From the NCBI GenBank assembly GCA_045631645.1, contig JAZQVC010000013.1, forward strand, positions 1-42,396: a DNA stretch of 42,396 nt, read 5' to 3'. The notes beneath the pieces were generated by a model. It did no database searches. It was not told the DNA's origin and saw nothing but the letters and a program-made list of their open reading frames with translations. Source of the stretch: SIG459 sp045631645. Its GTDB lineage: Bacteria; Bacillota; Clostridia; Oscillospirales; Oscillospiraceae. How positions within the stretch are numbered: position 1 is the first letter of the stretch; every line of letters starts with the position of its first letter. Positions 7,679-16,841 of this stretch are shown piece by piece. Made by a program: the position numbers and the translations under genes.

Positions 7679-9337
7679 ATGACTAGGCGAATAATTTCTC
7701 TTCTTCTCTGCGTTGTTTTGATAGCCGGTTTTTGTGCCTGTGGCGGGAAGGGAAATCTACAGGAACTCATACCCGATGCACCGACTATAGAACTATCCGC
7801 TGCAGACTTTGTTGACGGCAGCCACCAGCGCAGAGATGAGTATCTGGCGGCATTTAAGACTAAAGGTATGGCTTTGGACGGTGTAAGTATAAACTTTGCC
7901 GCTGACGTGTTTGATGAGGTCTCATCTCCGAAAAGTGCGGAGACAATCGTTAGGATATACTATAATATGAAAGCACTGAATCCGGAGACAGCCTCGGATG
8001 TGACAGTATATGTTGCGAGAAAAACTACCACCGACAGTCCGGTACTGTTGGGTAACAGGCTTTACATATCATGTGGCGATGTTGAAAGCGGAGCCTTCCG
8101 TCCGTATCTTGCAGGAGCGGTCTACGGCATTAAGGAACAATGGAAGCGCATGGGTCTTGCTCTGCTTGCCAATGGAGAGAAGGAGGAAACTGTTTTAGCT
8201 TCGGAACTGGAAAGCTATATTCAGGAGCGGGAAGGCACTGGAATACTATCCCTGCATCCATGTTATTTCGTGGAGGAATTTACAGACGAACCCACCCGGA
8301 AACTGGCAATGGAGTGCTCCCGTGCCCTCTCGGAATTCATTATCCGCGAGTATGGTTTTGAGGCTTTTGTGTCTGATAGCGGAGGCAATTTCAGAGCCCG
8401 CTGGCTAGAGAGCATGGGTCTTGACTATGATGTGAGTTTTTTGGATTCCGGGGCTGCATTGCTATTGGATTCCATGGAGTTCTCAGAACTCGGAAACGTA
8501 GATATGTTGCTTGCCACCGAGGATTTTCGGTTGGAAGTGAACCGCGTAGACTGGTTGGCTGATGCAGAGACCGCCTATTGGTGTCTTCTGGATTTTTCCG
8601 AGCAGCTACTTGGATTCTATACCCGCTTGAAAGACGAGGCACCGGAGTATTACGCTTGGCTAAAGGAGGATAGCAGTAAGGCCGTTGTGAAATTCCGTGA
8701 CAGAAATTATCCCACAGGGTCTCATGCAAGTATTCTTAAGGCAGAGGCAATTATCACCAGGGGAGAGGATATTCTCCATGAGCTTTGTCACGCCTTAAAG
8801 CGTCGATCCATGAACGACGAAAACCGCTGGCTTTGCGAGGGCCTCACTACCTATCTGACCGCGCCCTTTATTCCCTACTCCGCGGCTCCTTATTGGGTGG
8901 ATATGGTTGCGTTGGATACTGCTGCGGATGGAGCAACGGAGATGGAGCGTTATTTCCTTGATTTGACTGAATACTGGTTTGAAAAGGTGAACGGGTGCGA
9001 CATATCTGCAGTGTATAATATGGAGCAGCCGATTTATCTGATTCAGCAGGCCATGGGATATGCGGCATTTTTCAATCCGGAAATCGAGTCACTTCGAGCC
9101 GCGACAAAGTCAATAAATGAGCAGTTTGAGATAAAAAAGTACTATCCTGCCAATGAGCTTTCCTACTTTGAGTCCATGCTGTTTGTGGATTGGCTTGTAG
9201 AGAAATACGGTCTCGACACAGTGATTTTTGCTGAAATGGATGCTGATTGCTACTTAGAGCTGTTTCCCAATGCCGCTGCCTTTGAAGCCGAGTTCGCAGA
9301 GTTTTGGAAAGACTGCATTGTGCCTTTGGCTGAGTGA
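7679..9337 (+). CDS. Predicted lipoprotein with HExxH metallopeptidase motif
   Basis: A 552-residue protein. The ATG at 7679 follows AGGAGGCGAGG; the upstream in-frame extension has no ribosome site. The N-terminus is a lipoprotein signal (two Arg, hydrophobic core, Cys at FCAC), so it should be anchored outside the membrane. Near residue 360 it has ILHELCHALKRR followed by WLCEGLTTYL. This HExxH plus downstream Glu is the zinc-binding pattern of gluzincin-type (peptidase MA-like) enzymes. No named family was recognised. It stands alone, divergent from the AraC gene. Confidence 0.75.
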   Translation: MTRRIISLLLCVVLIAGFCACGGKGNLQELIPDAPTIELSAADFVDGSHQRRDEYLAAFKTKGMALDGVSINFAADVFDEVSSPKSAETIVRIYYNMKALNPETASDVTVYVARKTTTDSPVLLGNRLYISCGDVESGAFRPYLAGAVYGIKEQWKRMGLALLANGEKEETVLASELESYIQEREGTGILSLHPCYFVEEFTDEPTRKLAMECSRALSEFIIREYGFEAFVSDSGGNFRARWLESMGLDYDVSFLDSGAALLLDSMEFSELGNVDMLLATEDFRLEVNRVDWLADAETAYWCLLDFSEQLLGFYTRLKDEAPEYYAWLKEDSSKAVVKFRDRNYPTGSHASILKAEAIITRGEDILHELCHALKRRSMNDENRWLCEGLTTYLTAPFIPYSAAPYWVDMVALDTAADGATEMERYFLDLTEYWFEKVNGCDISAVYNMEQPIYLIQQAMGYAAFFNPEIESLRAATKSINEQFEIKKYYPANELSYFESMLFVDWLVEKYGLDTVIFAEMDADCYLELFPNAAAFEAEFAEFWKDCIVPLAE

Positions 9338-9358
9338 ACAGAAATACAAAATATTACA

Positions 9359-9412
9359 ATCCCTCAGTCATTTGTCCATGGGGCAAATGACAACTCCCTG
9401 TGTAAAGGGAGC
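9359..9412. repeat. Two-hairpin palindromic intergenic repeat, copy 2
   Basis: ATCCCTCA is followed by the hairpin GTCATTTG/CAAATGAC (9367-9391) and the hairpin CTCCCT/AGGGAG (9394-9411). The order and boundary bases match the complementary strand of the element at 213-260. The stems themselves differ in sequence but keep pairing. Confidence 0.6.
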
Positions 9413-9420
9413 CTTGAAAG

Positions 9421-9456
9421 AAAAACCCGCCCTACGACTAAGCGCAGGGCGGGTTT
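9421..9456 (-). terminator. Intrinsic terminator of the rpoD transcript
   Basis: AAACCCGCCCT pairs exactly with AGGGCGGGTTT around a 12-base loop. On the minus strand it runs into a T-run, seven bases after the rpoD stop. Confidence 0.92.
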
Positions 9457-9462
9457 GATTCT

Positions 9463-10812
9463 TTAGTTGAGGAAGTCGCGGAGCTTCTTGCTTCTGGAGG
9501 GGTGGCGGAGCTTGCGCAGTGCCTTTGCCTCTATCTGGCGGATACGCTCACGGGTGACGTTGAATTCCTTACCAACCTCTTCAAGAGTGCGGGTGCGGCC
9601 ATCTTCAAGACCGAAGCGCAGGCGCAGAACCTTTTCCTCTCTGGGGGTGAGGGTGCTCAGAACTTCCATAAGCTGTTCCTTCAGGAGAGTGAAGGAAGCG
9701 GCTTCTGCAGGCTCTGCTGCATTGTCGTCCTCGATGAAATCTGCAAGGTGGCTGTCTTCCTCTTCACCGATGGGGGTTTCGAGGCTGACGGGCTCCTGTG
9801 CGATCTTGAGAATATCGCGAACCTTTTCAACGGGAAGACCCATCTCTTCTGCTATTTCCTCGGCGCTGGGGTCATGACCCAGTTCCTGAAGCAGCTGACG
9901 GGAAACGCGGATGACCTTATTGATGGTCTCAACCATGTGGACGGGAATACGGATGGTGCGGGCCTGGTCTGCGATTGCGCGGGTGATGGCCTGACGGATC
10001 CACCAGGTTGCATAGGTGGAGAACTTGTAGCCCTTGGTGTAGTCGAACTTGTCAACAGCCTTGATAAGACCAAGGTTGCCTTCCTGAATCAGGTCAAGGA
10101 AGAGCATGCCGCGTCCAACATAACGCTTTGCGATGGAGACAACCAGACGGAGGTTGGCTTCTGCCATGCGGCGCTTTGCCTCTTCATCGCCATCTGCCAT
10201 GCGGATAGCAAGCTGAACCTCCTCGTCGGGAGTCAGCAGGGCAACTTTACCGATTTCCTTCAGGTACATACGTACGGGGTCATCGGTGGAGAAGCTGTCC
10301 ACAAGAGAATCGGTATCCAGAATTTCCTCTTCGGGAACATCGTCGATTTCGTCCAGAACGGGGATGTCGTCATCGATGGGGGGCAGGAAGTCCTCTTCAT
10401 CGATGATGGTGTCTATGCCAGCAGCTTCGATGGAGGCATAGAATTTATCCATCTGTTCGGGATCGATGTTGAGTCCTTCAAGAACCTCAAGTTCCTTGTT
10501 GGAGAGAGTGCCGCTCTTCTTGCCCTTTTCGAGGAGGGCGTTCATAACTTCCTCGGCGCTCTTGCCGGTGATGTCGATGATGGGAGCGGATTTGCTCTTG
10601 CTCTTCTTGTTCTTGCTGCGGCTTTTCTTCTCGCCTGCGGGAGCCATCTCGATGAGAGTGAATTCCTCTATATAGTCGTCAACAGAGCGAACAGTCTCTT
10701 CTTCGGCGGGAGCATTCTCCTCGGCCTCAGCCAGAAGCTTGTCCGCCATTGCTTTGAGCTCTTTTGCGCTCAGGTTGGCGAGTTCTTCGTTCATGTTCTT
10801 TTCAACAGCCAT
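9463..10812 (-). CDS. rpoD: Primary RNA polymerase sigma factor RpoD (SigA)
   Basis: The housekeeping sigma-70. Seen in order are region 1.2 (DDPVRMYLKEIGKVALLTPDEE), region 2 (NLRLVVSIAKRYVGRGM, FLDLIQEGNLGLIKAVDKF, YKFSTYATWWIRQAITRA), region 3, and region 4 (TPREEKVLRLRFGLEDG, VTRERIRQIEAKALRKLRH). The length of about 449 residues includes a long variable N-terminus: an acidic part, then a Lys/Ser-rich block (KKSRSKNKKSKSKS), then a region 1.1-like segment. The ATG at 10810-10812 follows GGTGG by five bases. It is the last gene of the dgt-dnaG-rpoD cluster. Confidence 0.98.
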   Translation of the reverse strand: MAVEKNMNEELANLSAKELKAMADKLLAEAEENAPAEEETVRSVDDYIEEFTLIEMAPAGEKKSRSKNKKSKSKSAPIIDITGKSAEEVMNALLEKGKKSGTLSNKELEVLEGLNIDPEQMDKFYASIEAAGIDTIIDEEDFLPPIDDDIPVLDEIDDVPEEEILDTDSLVDSFSTDDPVRMYLKEIGKVALLTPDEEVQLAIRMADGDEEAKRRMAEANLRLVVSIAKRYVGRGMLFLDLIQEGNLGLIKAVDKFDYTKGYKFSTYATWWIRQAITRAIADQARTIRIPVHMVETINKVIRVSRQLLQELGHDPSAEEIAEEMGLPVEKVRDILKIAQEPVSLETPIGEEEDSHLADFIEDDNAAEPAEAASFTLLKEQLMEVLSTLTPREEKVLRLRFGLEDGRTRTLEEVGKEFNVTRERIRQIEAKALRKLRHPSRSKKLRDFLN

Positions 10813-10813
10813 T

Positions 10814-12556
10814 TTATCCACCATATCCTTTTCTGTTTCTCATTTGCTCCGCGAAAGCGCGTAGGTCGTCTTCGGCGGAGGAATTTTGTTTTTCGGTTTT
10901 GATAATATTTATGTAATCGCCAAGAGCTTGCTGCCCTTTGGAGAGAACTTCGGGTTTTTGCAGTATGCTCGTAAGATGGTCCGTTTCCTCCGGTGTGAAG
11001 TTAGCGGAAAGGGAGGCCATAGAAAGGGGCAGATGAGCATCGGTCTTTTCCTTGAGGATTTCAAAAAAGCGCGCCAACAGGGGGCTTGAAAAATCCTGAG
11101 GAGAGATGTCAGCACCGACGAACAAGCCGCTATCCAGATAAAGAAGGCGGATGACACCCTCTTCGGCCAATGCTGAGCGCGGGTTTTCGTAGCTTACGGC
11201 TTTGTTCTTTGTTCGGGAAGAGCCTGTGCTTCGCAAAAGCTCCTTCTCCTGCTGCATTTTTGTGTAGTGTATTTTCTTCTTTCTTGCCCGCTCAACCTCA
11301 GCTATAACAACATCTTTGCTGACGGAGCATTTTTCTGCAACGCGCATGGAGTAAACCTCGCGCTCGACGGCATTTGGCAAGGATGCGATGATGTTTACAG
11401 AGTCTTTCAGCGCGGCAACTTTTTCCTCGTCAAGGCTCAGGTCATATTTGCTCATTGCGCTTTGCAGTCGATACTCAACATGGTTTTCCGACTGCTCAAG
11501 GAGGTTTTTGAAGGCATCGGCGCCCTTGAGTTTTATATATTCGTCGGGGTCTTTTGCGCCGTTCATTCGCAGCACCTTAACCTTCAAATCAAGGTTTTCC
11601 AGTATGCCGATGGCTCGCTGAGCTGCTTTCTGACCTGCCGCATCATTATCGTAGGCGATAACAACTTCGTTAGTATAGCGGGAAATAAGCCTTGCTTGTT
11701 CGGGGGTAAGGGAAGTGCCGAGAGAGGCAACTGCGCTGTCGAAGCCTGCCTGATGAAGGCTTACAACATCTATATTACCCTCTGCAAGAAGAATATAGCC
11801 ATTTTTGCTCTTTTTTGCCAGATTAAGGGCAAAAAGATTTCTGCTTTTGTTGAAAACGGGGGTTTCCCTCGTGTTCAGATATTTTGGTTCACCGTCACCA
11901 AGTATTCTTCCGGAAAAGCCGAGAACATTTCCACGGACATCGATTATTGGGAACATAAGGCGGTAGCGGAAAATATCGTGAACTCCCTTGCCGCTTTTGT
12001 TGGAATTGGCAAGACCGGCGCTTATAAGCTCAAAGTCCGTATAACCCTTTGCCTTCATGGCGTTAGTCAGATCATACCAACTTTCGGGGGCAAAGCCCAA
12101 ACCGAAATTTTTGGTAACGGTGGGGCTGAGACCGCGCTTGACTATATATTCTCTGGCAACTGCTCCGTCGGGCGCTTTTAGTCTTTCATGGAAGAACCTT
12201 GCGGCCTCTCTGTTGAGGGAAAGAAGTCTTTCCCTTTTTTTTCTGCCCTCGTCTTCCTTGTCGTCGGGAACTTCCATTCCGCAGCGGCGGGCAAGAAATT
12301 CAACAGCGTCTGGGAAGGAGAGGTTTTCAATCTCCATTATGAAATTGATAACGCTTCCGCCCTTGCCGCAGCCGAAGCAGTGATAAATTTGCTTATCAGG
12401 GCTCACGGAGAAGGAGGGGGTCTTTTCGCTGTGGAAGGGGCAAAGACCAAAAAGATTGGAGCCGCTGCGTTTGGTGAGACGCACATAACTGCCCACCACG
12501 TCTGCTATATCATTTCTGTCTGCAAGCTCCTGCAGGAAGCTTTCGGGGAATGCCAT
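10814..12556 (-). CDS. dnaG: DNA primase DnaG
   Basis: DnaG makes RNA primers at the replication fork. The 580-residue protein has the CHC2 zinc-binding domain (CPFH ... CFGC, residues ~39-63), the catalytic core with GLGFAPESW, and a Toprim metal-binding part (LLAEGNIDVVSLHQAG, ASLGTSLT, AYDNDAAGQKA). The Toprim Glu motif usually reads EGYMDV; here it is EGNIDV, so the Glu and Asp are kept while Tyr-Met is replaced. The C-terminal ~140 residues would bind the replicative helicase. Its stop is two bases before the rpoD start. Confidence 0.97.
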   Translation of the reverse strand: MAFPESFLQELADRNDIADVVGSYVRLTKRSGSNLFGLCPFHSEKTPSFSVSPDKQIYHCFGCGKGGSVINFIMEIENLSFPDAVEFLARRCGMEVPDDKEDEGRKKRERLLSLNREAARFFHERLKAPDGAVAREYIVKRGLSPTVTKNFGLGFAPESWYDLTNAMKAKGYTDFELISAGLANSNKSGKGVHDIFRYRLMFPIIDVRGNVLGFSGRILGDGEPKYLNTRETPVFNKSRNLFALNLAKKSKNGYILLAEGNIDVVSLHQAGFDSAVASLGTSLTPEQARLISRYTNEVVIAYDNDAAGQKAAQRAIGILENLDLKVKVLRMNGAKDPDEYIKLKGADAFKNLLEQSENHVEYRLQSAMSKYDLSLDEEKVAALKDSVNIIASLPNAVEREVYSMRVAEKCSVSKDVVIAEVERARKKKIHYTKMQQEKELLRSTGSSRTKNKAVSYENPRSALAEEGVIRLLYLDSGLFVGADISPQDFSSPLLARFFEILKEKTDAHLPLSMASLSANFTPEETDHLTSILQKPEVLSKGQQALGDYINIIKTEKQNSSAEDDLRAFAEQMRNRKGYGG

Positions 12557-12593
12557 GTGAGTTCACCTGCCTTTTATCTTAAATAGTGTGTAC

Positions 12594-13601
12594 TTATTTA
12601 ACGGACCATGCCATGGGGATGAATATGCGGCTGTAGGTTTCAAGAGCATACTTGTCCGTCATACCTGCAACATAGTCGCAGACGCTGCGCTGAAGACCGT
12701 CGCGGTCGGCAATGCGCTTATAGTCTTCGGGAAGCTTGTCAGGGTTTTTAATGTAATACTCGTATATTCCGCTTATTATGCCCTGAACCTTGCTCTCCTC
12801 GCTTTTTGCAACGGGATTATAGTAAACGCTTTCGTACATGAAGTTATGGAAAAGCTCGTAAATTTCAGCCATTTCAGGGCTCATGGCGATTTTGCCCTGA
12901 GCGCTGTTGGCGATAAGGTCGCTTATAATTGCGTTTATGCGCTGGCTATTGCTGTTGCCGAGAGTTTCTCTGATTTTGAGGGGAACATCCTCTATGGAGA
13001 GTATGCCTGCGCGAAGAGCGTCATCAAGGTCGTGGTTTATGTAGGCGATGCGGTCGGAAAAGCGTACAAGCGTGGCTTCAAGACTATCGTCGGGAGCGCC
13101 GTTTGTGTGGTTGAGAATGCCCATTCTTGTCTCATGGCAAAGGTTAAGACCCTTGCCGTCTTTTTCAATGAGATCAACAACGCGAAGACTTTGCTCATAA
13201 TGCTTAAAGCCCTCGGGGTGGATTTCTCTCAGGGCGCGTTCGCCTGCGTGTCCGAAGGGAGTATGACCCAAATCGTGGCCGAGAGCGATGGCCTCGGCAA
13301 GATCCTCGTTAAGTCTCAAGGCTCTTGCGGCGGTTCGTGCAAGGCGTGTGACTTCCAGAGTGTGGGTGAGACGGGTGCGATAGTGGTCGCCCTCGGGCTG
13401 GAGAAAAACCTGAGTTTTATGCTTTAAGCGGCGGAAGCTTTTTGAATGGGTGATGCGGTCAATATCCCGCTGGAAGCAGCTGCGCATGGGGCATTCTTCT
13501 TCGGGTGTGGGACGGCCTTTGCTATCGGCAGACAAAACACCATAAGAGCAGATAAGACTTCTTTCGGCCTCTTCTCTGATCTCTCGGGGACATTTCGGCA
13601 T
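12594..13601 (-). CDS. dgt: Deoxyguanosinetriphosphate triphosphohydrolase-like HD protein
   Basis: Dgt-type HD enzymes hydrolyse dNTPs to the nucleoside and triphosphate. The 335-residue protein has the family hallmark SKSFRRLKHKTQVF and the HD metal ligands in RLTHTLEV, LGHDLGHTPFGHAGE and RFSDRIAYINHD. The ATG at 13599-13601 is seven bases after GGAGG; a longer ORF reaches upstream without a ribosome site. It lies 37 bp before dnaG on the same strand, a gene order common in Clostridia. Confidence 0.93.
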   Translation of the reverse strand: MPKCPREIREEAERSLICSYGVLSADSKGRPTPEEECPMRSCFQRDIDRITHSKSFRRLKHKTQVFLQPEGDHYRTRLTHTLEVTRLARTAARALRLNEDLAEAIALGHDLGHTPFGHAGERALREIHPEGFKHYEQSLRVVDLIEKDGKGLNLCHETRMGILNHTNGAPDDSLEATLVRFSDRIAYINHDLDDALRAGILSIEDVPLKIRETLGNSNSQRINAIISDLIANSAQGKIAMSPEMAEIYELFHNFMYESVYYNPVAKSEESKVQGIISGIYEYYIKNPDKLPEDYKRIADRDGLQRSVCDYVAGMTDKYALETYSRIFIPMAWSVK

Positions 13602-13708
13602 ATGCTCTCCTCCTGTGCTCGTTTTTAATGCAAAAAATGCGTTCCTATACTTAATACGACGCGCATCGGCCATTTCCCTTTTTTATTTTAAAAATTTTTA
13701 AAAATAAT

Positions 13709-13740
13709 TTGCGCAGACCGCAATAAAGGGGTCTGCGCAA
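13709..13740 (-). terminator. Intrinsic terminator after yigZ
   Basis: TTGCGCAGACC pairs exactly with GGTCTGCGCAA around a 10-base loop, followed on the minus strand by an A/T-rich run with TTTTT tracts. It ends the phosphodiesterase-nth-hflX-yigZ transcript. Confidence 0.85.
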
Positions 13741-13746
13741 CATTTT

Positions 13747-14376
13747 TTATATAATTTTGACGCCTCGGAAGCTTTCTCCGCAAAGGAGAAATTCAATTTT
13801 TCCGGCGCTGAGCTCGGTGAGAGCCTTGGCGAAGCACTCCTCCATATCCTCGCGGATAAGGGCGGAGAAAACAATATCAGCGCCGAAGTCGGTGCTTTCA
13901 ATAACCGCTTCATGCTCTTCCAGAAGCCTCTTTACTCTCTCAAACTGGCTGTAGGAGCAGCCAAGCTCAATGCTTTTCCAAAGAGCCATGCGGTTTATGC
14001 CAGCATTTTCAAGAGCCATCTTTGCGGCGGTGGAGTAGGCGCGGACAAGACCGCCTGTGCCAAGGAGTATACCGCCGAAATAACGGGTGACAACGCAGCA
14101 GAAATTCTGAATTTCCTGAGAGCGGAAAACATTCAGGGTGGGTTGGCCGCTTGTGCCCTGAGGCTCCCCGTCGTCGCTGTAGCGCATAATGCCCCCATCG
14201 CGTATAACATAGGCATAGACGTTGTGACGGGCGTCATAATGCTGCTTTCTCATAGCCTCAATGCAGGCGATGGCCTCGGCCTCGCTTTCCACAGGCCATA
14301 CACGAGCGATGAAGCGTGAGCGTTTTTCAACGTATTCCGCTTCGCCGTAAGCCGATGGAACAAGATAACTTGTCAT
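13747..14376 (-). CDS. yigZ: YigZ/IMPACT family protein
   Basis: A 209-residue protein of the IMPACT/YigZ/YvyE family. The N-terminal domain has the family's EKRSRFIARVWPV and HNVYAYVIRDGG, then DDGEPQGTSGQP and VTRYFGGILLGTGGLVRAYS. A C-terminal ferredoxin-like domain follows. The biochemical role of bacterial members is not settled; eukaryotic IMPACT acts in translation control. Its ATG overlaps the hflX stop as ATGA, so the two are translationally coupled. Confidence 0.93.
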   Translation of the reverse strand: MTSYLVPSAYGEAEYVEKRSRFIARVWPVESEAEAIACIEAMRKQHYDARHNVYAYVIRDGGIMRYSDDGEPQGTSGQPTLNVFRSQEIQNFCCVVTRYFGGILLGTGGLVRAYSTAAKMALENAGINRMALWKSIELGCSYSQFERVKRLLEEHEAVIESTDFGADIVFSALIREDMEECFAKALTELSAGKIEFLLCGESFRGVKII

Positions 14377-15644
14377 TTATTTTCCCCCTCGGCATAGATG
14401 CGCACCTTTGCCCAAAGGTCGCTTTTGACAATGGCCTCTATAACTGTGCCGTCTTCGGCATATTCGGTGCTCAAAACAGCGGCTTCGGTGTGGAGAAGCT
14501 GAACAATAGCACCCTGAGAATAGGGAATGCGGAAAACGGCTCTGTGTTTGCTTCTGCCCAGCATTTCGCTGATTTTGGCAAGAAGTTCTTCTGTTCCCTC
14601 GCCTGTACGGGCGGAGATGCAAACGGCGTCGTTTTCACGGGGGAGAACCCCAAGATAAGCGTCGCACTTATTATAAACGCGAATGCAGGGAGTGCCCTCT
14701 GCGCCAAGCTCGGCAATAAGTTTATCCACAACTCCTGCCTGAGTCTGCCATTCGTCGTTGCTAAGGTCGATAACATGGAGCAGCACATCGGCATAAGCAA
14801 GCTCCTCCAAAGTGGCCTTGAAGGCCTCGATAAGATGATGGGGCAGCTTGCGTATAAATCCGACGGTGTCGGAAAGGAGCACTTCCTGCAGCTCGTCCAC
14901 TTTCAGACGGCGGGTGGTGGTGTCCAAAGTGTCGAAAAGACGGTTGTTGGCAGGAATGTCTGCACCGGTGAGGCAGTTTAGGAGGGTGCTTTTGCCGGCG
15001 TTGGTATAGCCAACAAGGGCAACCACGGGCATCTCGTTTTTCTCTCTGCGGCGGCGCTGGACGCTTCTTATTTTGCGGACTTCCTCCAGTTCCTCTTCAA
15101 GCTTGGAGATTTTGCGGCGGATATGGCGGCGGTCGCTTTCAAGCTGGGTTTCGCCGGGGCCGCGGGTACCTATGGCGCCTTCCTGACGCTCAAGGTGGGT
15201 CCACATACCCAAAAGGCGGGGCAGCAGGTACTTGTACTGTGCCAGTTCAACCTGCAGCTGACCTTCCTTGGTGCGGGCGCGCTGGGCAAATATATCCAGA
15301 ATAAGGCCGCTGCGGTCAAGAACTTTTACTCCCAAATCCTCGCTGAGAACTCTCATCTGTGAGGGGCTCAACTCGTTGTCGAAAACAGCGAGAGTACATT
15401 CATTGGCCTCTATAAGCTCCTTAAGCTCCTGCTCCTTGCCCTCGCCTATGAAGGAACGGGGATCGGGGGTGGCGCGGTTTTGGATGAGCCAGGCAACGGC
15501 TTCGCCGCCTGCGGTTTCCACAAGGGCGGCAAGCTCTCCCATGCTTATCTCGTCGGAGCTTTCGCCTTTTTCAAAGCAGGCAGCAGCAAGACCACAGAGA
15601 ACGGCTCGTTCTTTTTTCTTATCAAAATTATTGGTCATAGACAT
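14373..15644 (-). CDS. hflX: Ribosome-associated GTPase HflX
   Basis: HflX is a GTPase that binds 50S and stalled 70S ribosomes and splits them, for example after heat stress. The 423-residue protein has the HflX N-terminal domain (NRATPDPRSFIGEGK), the linker motif EGAIGTRGPGETQLESDRR, and the G domain: P-loop GYTNAGKST, G2 around TLDTTTRR, G3 DTVGF and G4 NKCD. A small C-terminal domain follows. It lies between nth and yigZ in one operon. Confidence 0.96.
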   Translation of the reverse strand: MSMTNNFDKKKERAVLCGLAAACFEKGESSDEISMGELAALVETAGGEAVAWLIQNRATPDPRSFIGEGKEQELKELIEANECTLAVFDNELSPSQMRVLSEDLGVKVLDRSGLILDIFAQRARTKEGQLQVELAQYKYLLPRLLGMWTHLERQEGAIGTRGPGETQLESDRRHIRRKISKLEEELEEVRKIRSVQRRRREKNEMPVVALVGYTNAGKSTLLNCLTGADIPANNRLFDTLDTTTRRLKVDELQEVLLSDTVGFIRKLPHHLIEAFKATLEELAYADVLLHVIDLSNDEWQTQAGVVDKLIAELGAEGTPCIRVYNKCDAYLGVLPRENDAVCISARTGEGTEELLAKISEMLGRSKHRAVFRIPYSQGAIVQLLHTEAAVLSTEYAEDGTVIEAIVKSDLWAKVRIYAEGENK

Positions 15645-15647
15645 AGT

Positions 15648-16286
15648 TCAATTCTCCGAAGTAAAGGTTTGGCAGAACATGCGGCAGCAGCAATTTTCGC
15701 ACAGGGGCTTTCTTGCGGTGCATACGGCGCGTCCGTGGAGCACAAGGCGGTGGCAAAAGTCGGAGCTTTTTTCTGCAGGAAGTATCTTGCGAAGCTCCAT
15801 TTCTATTTTAACTGGATCCTTGAGATTATCCACAAGGCCCATGCGGTTACTCAGTCTTATGCAGTGGGTGTCCACAACGGTGGAGCCGGGAACGCCGAAA
15901 ATATCACCAAGGATAAGGTTTGCGGTTTTTCTTCCAACACCGGGGAGGGATAACAAATCCTCCATAGTACCGGGAACCTTGCCGCCAAAGCGCTCAAGAA
16001 GCATTTGGGCGCAGAGGATGATATCCCTTGCCTTGGCTCTATAGAAGCCGCAGGAATGAACATATTTTTCAACCTCTTCCTGCTCGGCGCTGGCGAAGGC
16101 TTCAAGACTGGGGAAGCGTTCATATAATGCAGGAGTGATCATGTTGACGCGTTCGTCTGTGCACTGGGCGGCAAGGCGAACGGCGAAAAGCAGTTCATAA
16201 TCCTTTTCGTACTGAAGGGAGCATTCGGCGGGATATTCATTTTCAAGGGTCTCAACAAGACCCAAAACCTGTTGGGGAGTTCTCAT
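15648..16286 (-). CDS. nth: Endonuclease III (DNA glycosylase/AP lyase)
   Basis: Nth removes oxidised pyrimidines and cleaves the abasic site in base excision repair. The 212-residue protein has the helix-hairpin-helix LPGVGRKTANLILG with the catalytic Lys, the VDTH stretch with the catalytic Asp, and a C-terminal 4Fe-4S motif C-x6-C-x2-C-x5-C. Its start overlaps the stop of the upstream phosphodiesterase gene by one base (TAATG). Confidence 0.97.
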   Translation of the reverse strand: MRTPQQVLGLVETLENEYPAECSLQYEKDYELLFAVRLAAQCTDERVNMITPALYERFPSLEAFASAEQEEVEKYVHSCGFYRAKARDIILCAQMLLERFGGKVPGTMEDLLSLPGVGRKTANLILGDIFGVPGSTVVDTHCIRLSNRMGLVDNLKDPVKIEMELRKILPAEKSSDFCHRLVLHGRAVCTARKPLCENCCCRMFCQTFTSEN

Positions 16287-16765
16287 TATATATTTTCCTC
16301 AAGTTTACAGATTCGGCAGGAAAAAGCTCCTGTGCCGGTGGTCTCTACCAAGGCGTATGTGGGATGATGGTAGTCTCCGATTGAACCGGGATTAAGCAGC
16401 TCCATATCGGATATTCTTGCATGCACAGCGCGGTGGGTGTGGCCGAAAAGACCAAGCTTCGCTCCGGAAAAGCAAACGCTGTTGCAGAAAGAATCCATAT
16501 TCATTTTAACGGAGTGTCTGTGGCCGTGGGAAAAAAATATGCGCACGCCGTCAATTTCCTCAAGGCCGCTTTCGGGGGTTACGAAATCAATGTCGCAGTT
16601 TCCTCTGACGCGCCAAAGGGGAATGGAGGGGTGGTGGCGATGGAGACACTCGGTGTCCCGCACGCAGTCGCCAAGATGAATTATAAGTCCGGGGGCGCTT
16701 TGCTCCACTGCGCGGAGTATATTTTCTTCGCTTCCGTGGGAATCGCTTATAACAAGGATTTTCAT
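16286..16765 (-). CDS. YfcE/MJ0936-type metallophosphoesterase
   Basis: A 159-residue calcineurin-like phosphoesterase. The metal ligands are visible in order: ISDSHG, HLGDCV, RGNCD, SHGHRH and GHTHRA. The small size and order match the YfcE/MJ0936 family of phosphodiesterases; the natural substrate is not known. The ATG at 16763-16765 (MKILVISDSHG) follows AAGGAAGG. The ORF is open another 490 bp upstream, but that part reads antisense to the rightward small genes. First gene of the nth-hflX-yigZ operon. Confidence 0.92.
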   Translation of the reverse strand: MKILVISDSHGSEENILRAVEQSAPGLIIHLGDCVRDTECLHRHHPSIPLWRVRGNCDIDFVTPESGLEEIDGVRIFFSHGHRHSVKMNMDSFCNSVCFSGAKLGLFGHTHRAVHARISDMELLNPGSIGDYHHPTYALVETTGTGAFSCRICKLEENI

Positions 16766-16841
16766 GTGGGTCACCTTCCTTCGGCATGATGAATATAATG
16801 CGTATAGAGCGGATTTATAATTAGTGAAAGGATTGTTGTGA

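Noticed and set aside
9502..10902. 466-codon open frame on the plus strand
   Set aside because: Antisense of rpoD, which is certain; long shadow frames are common opposite these GC-biased codons.
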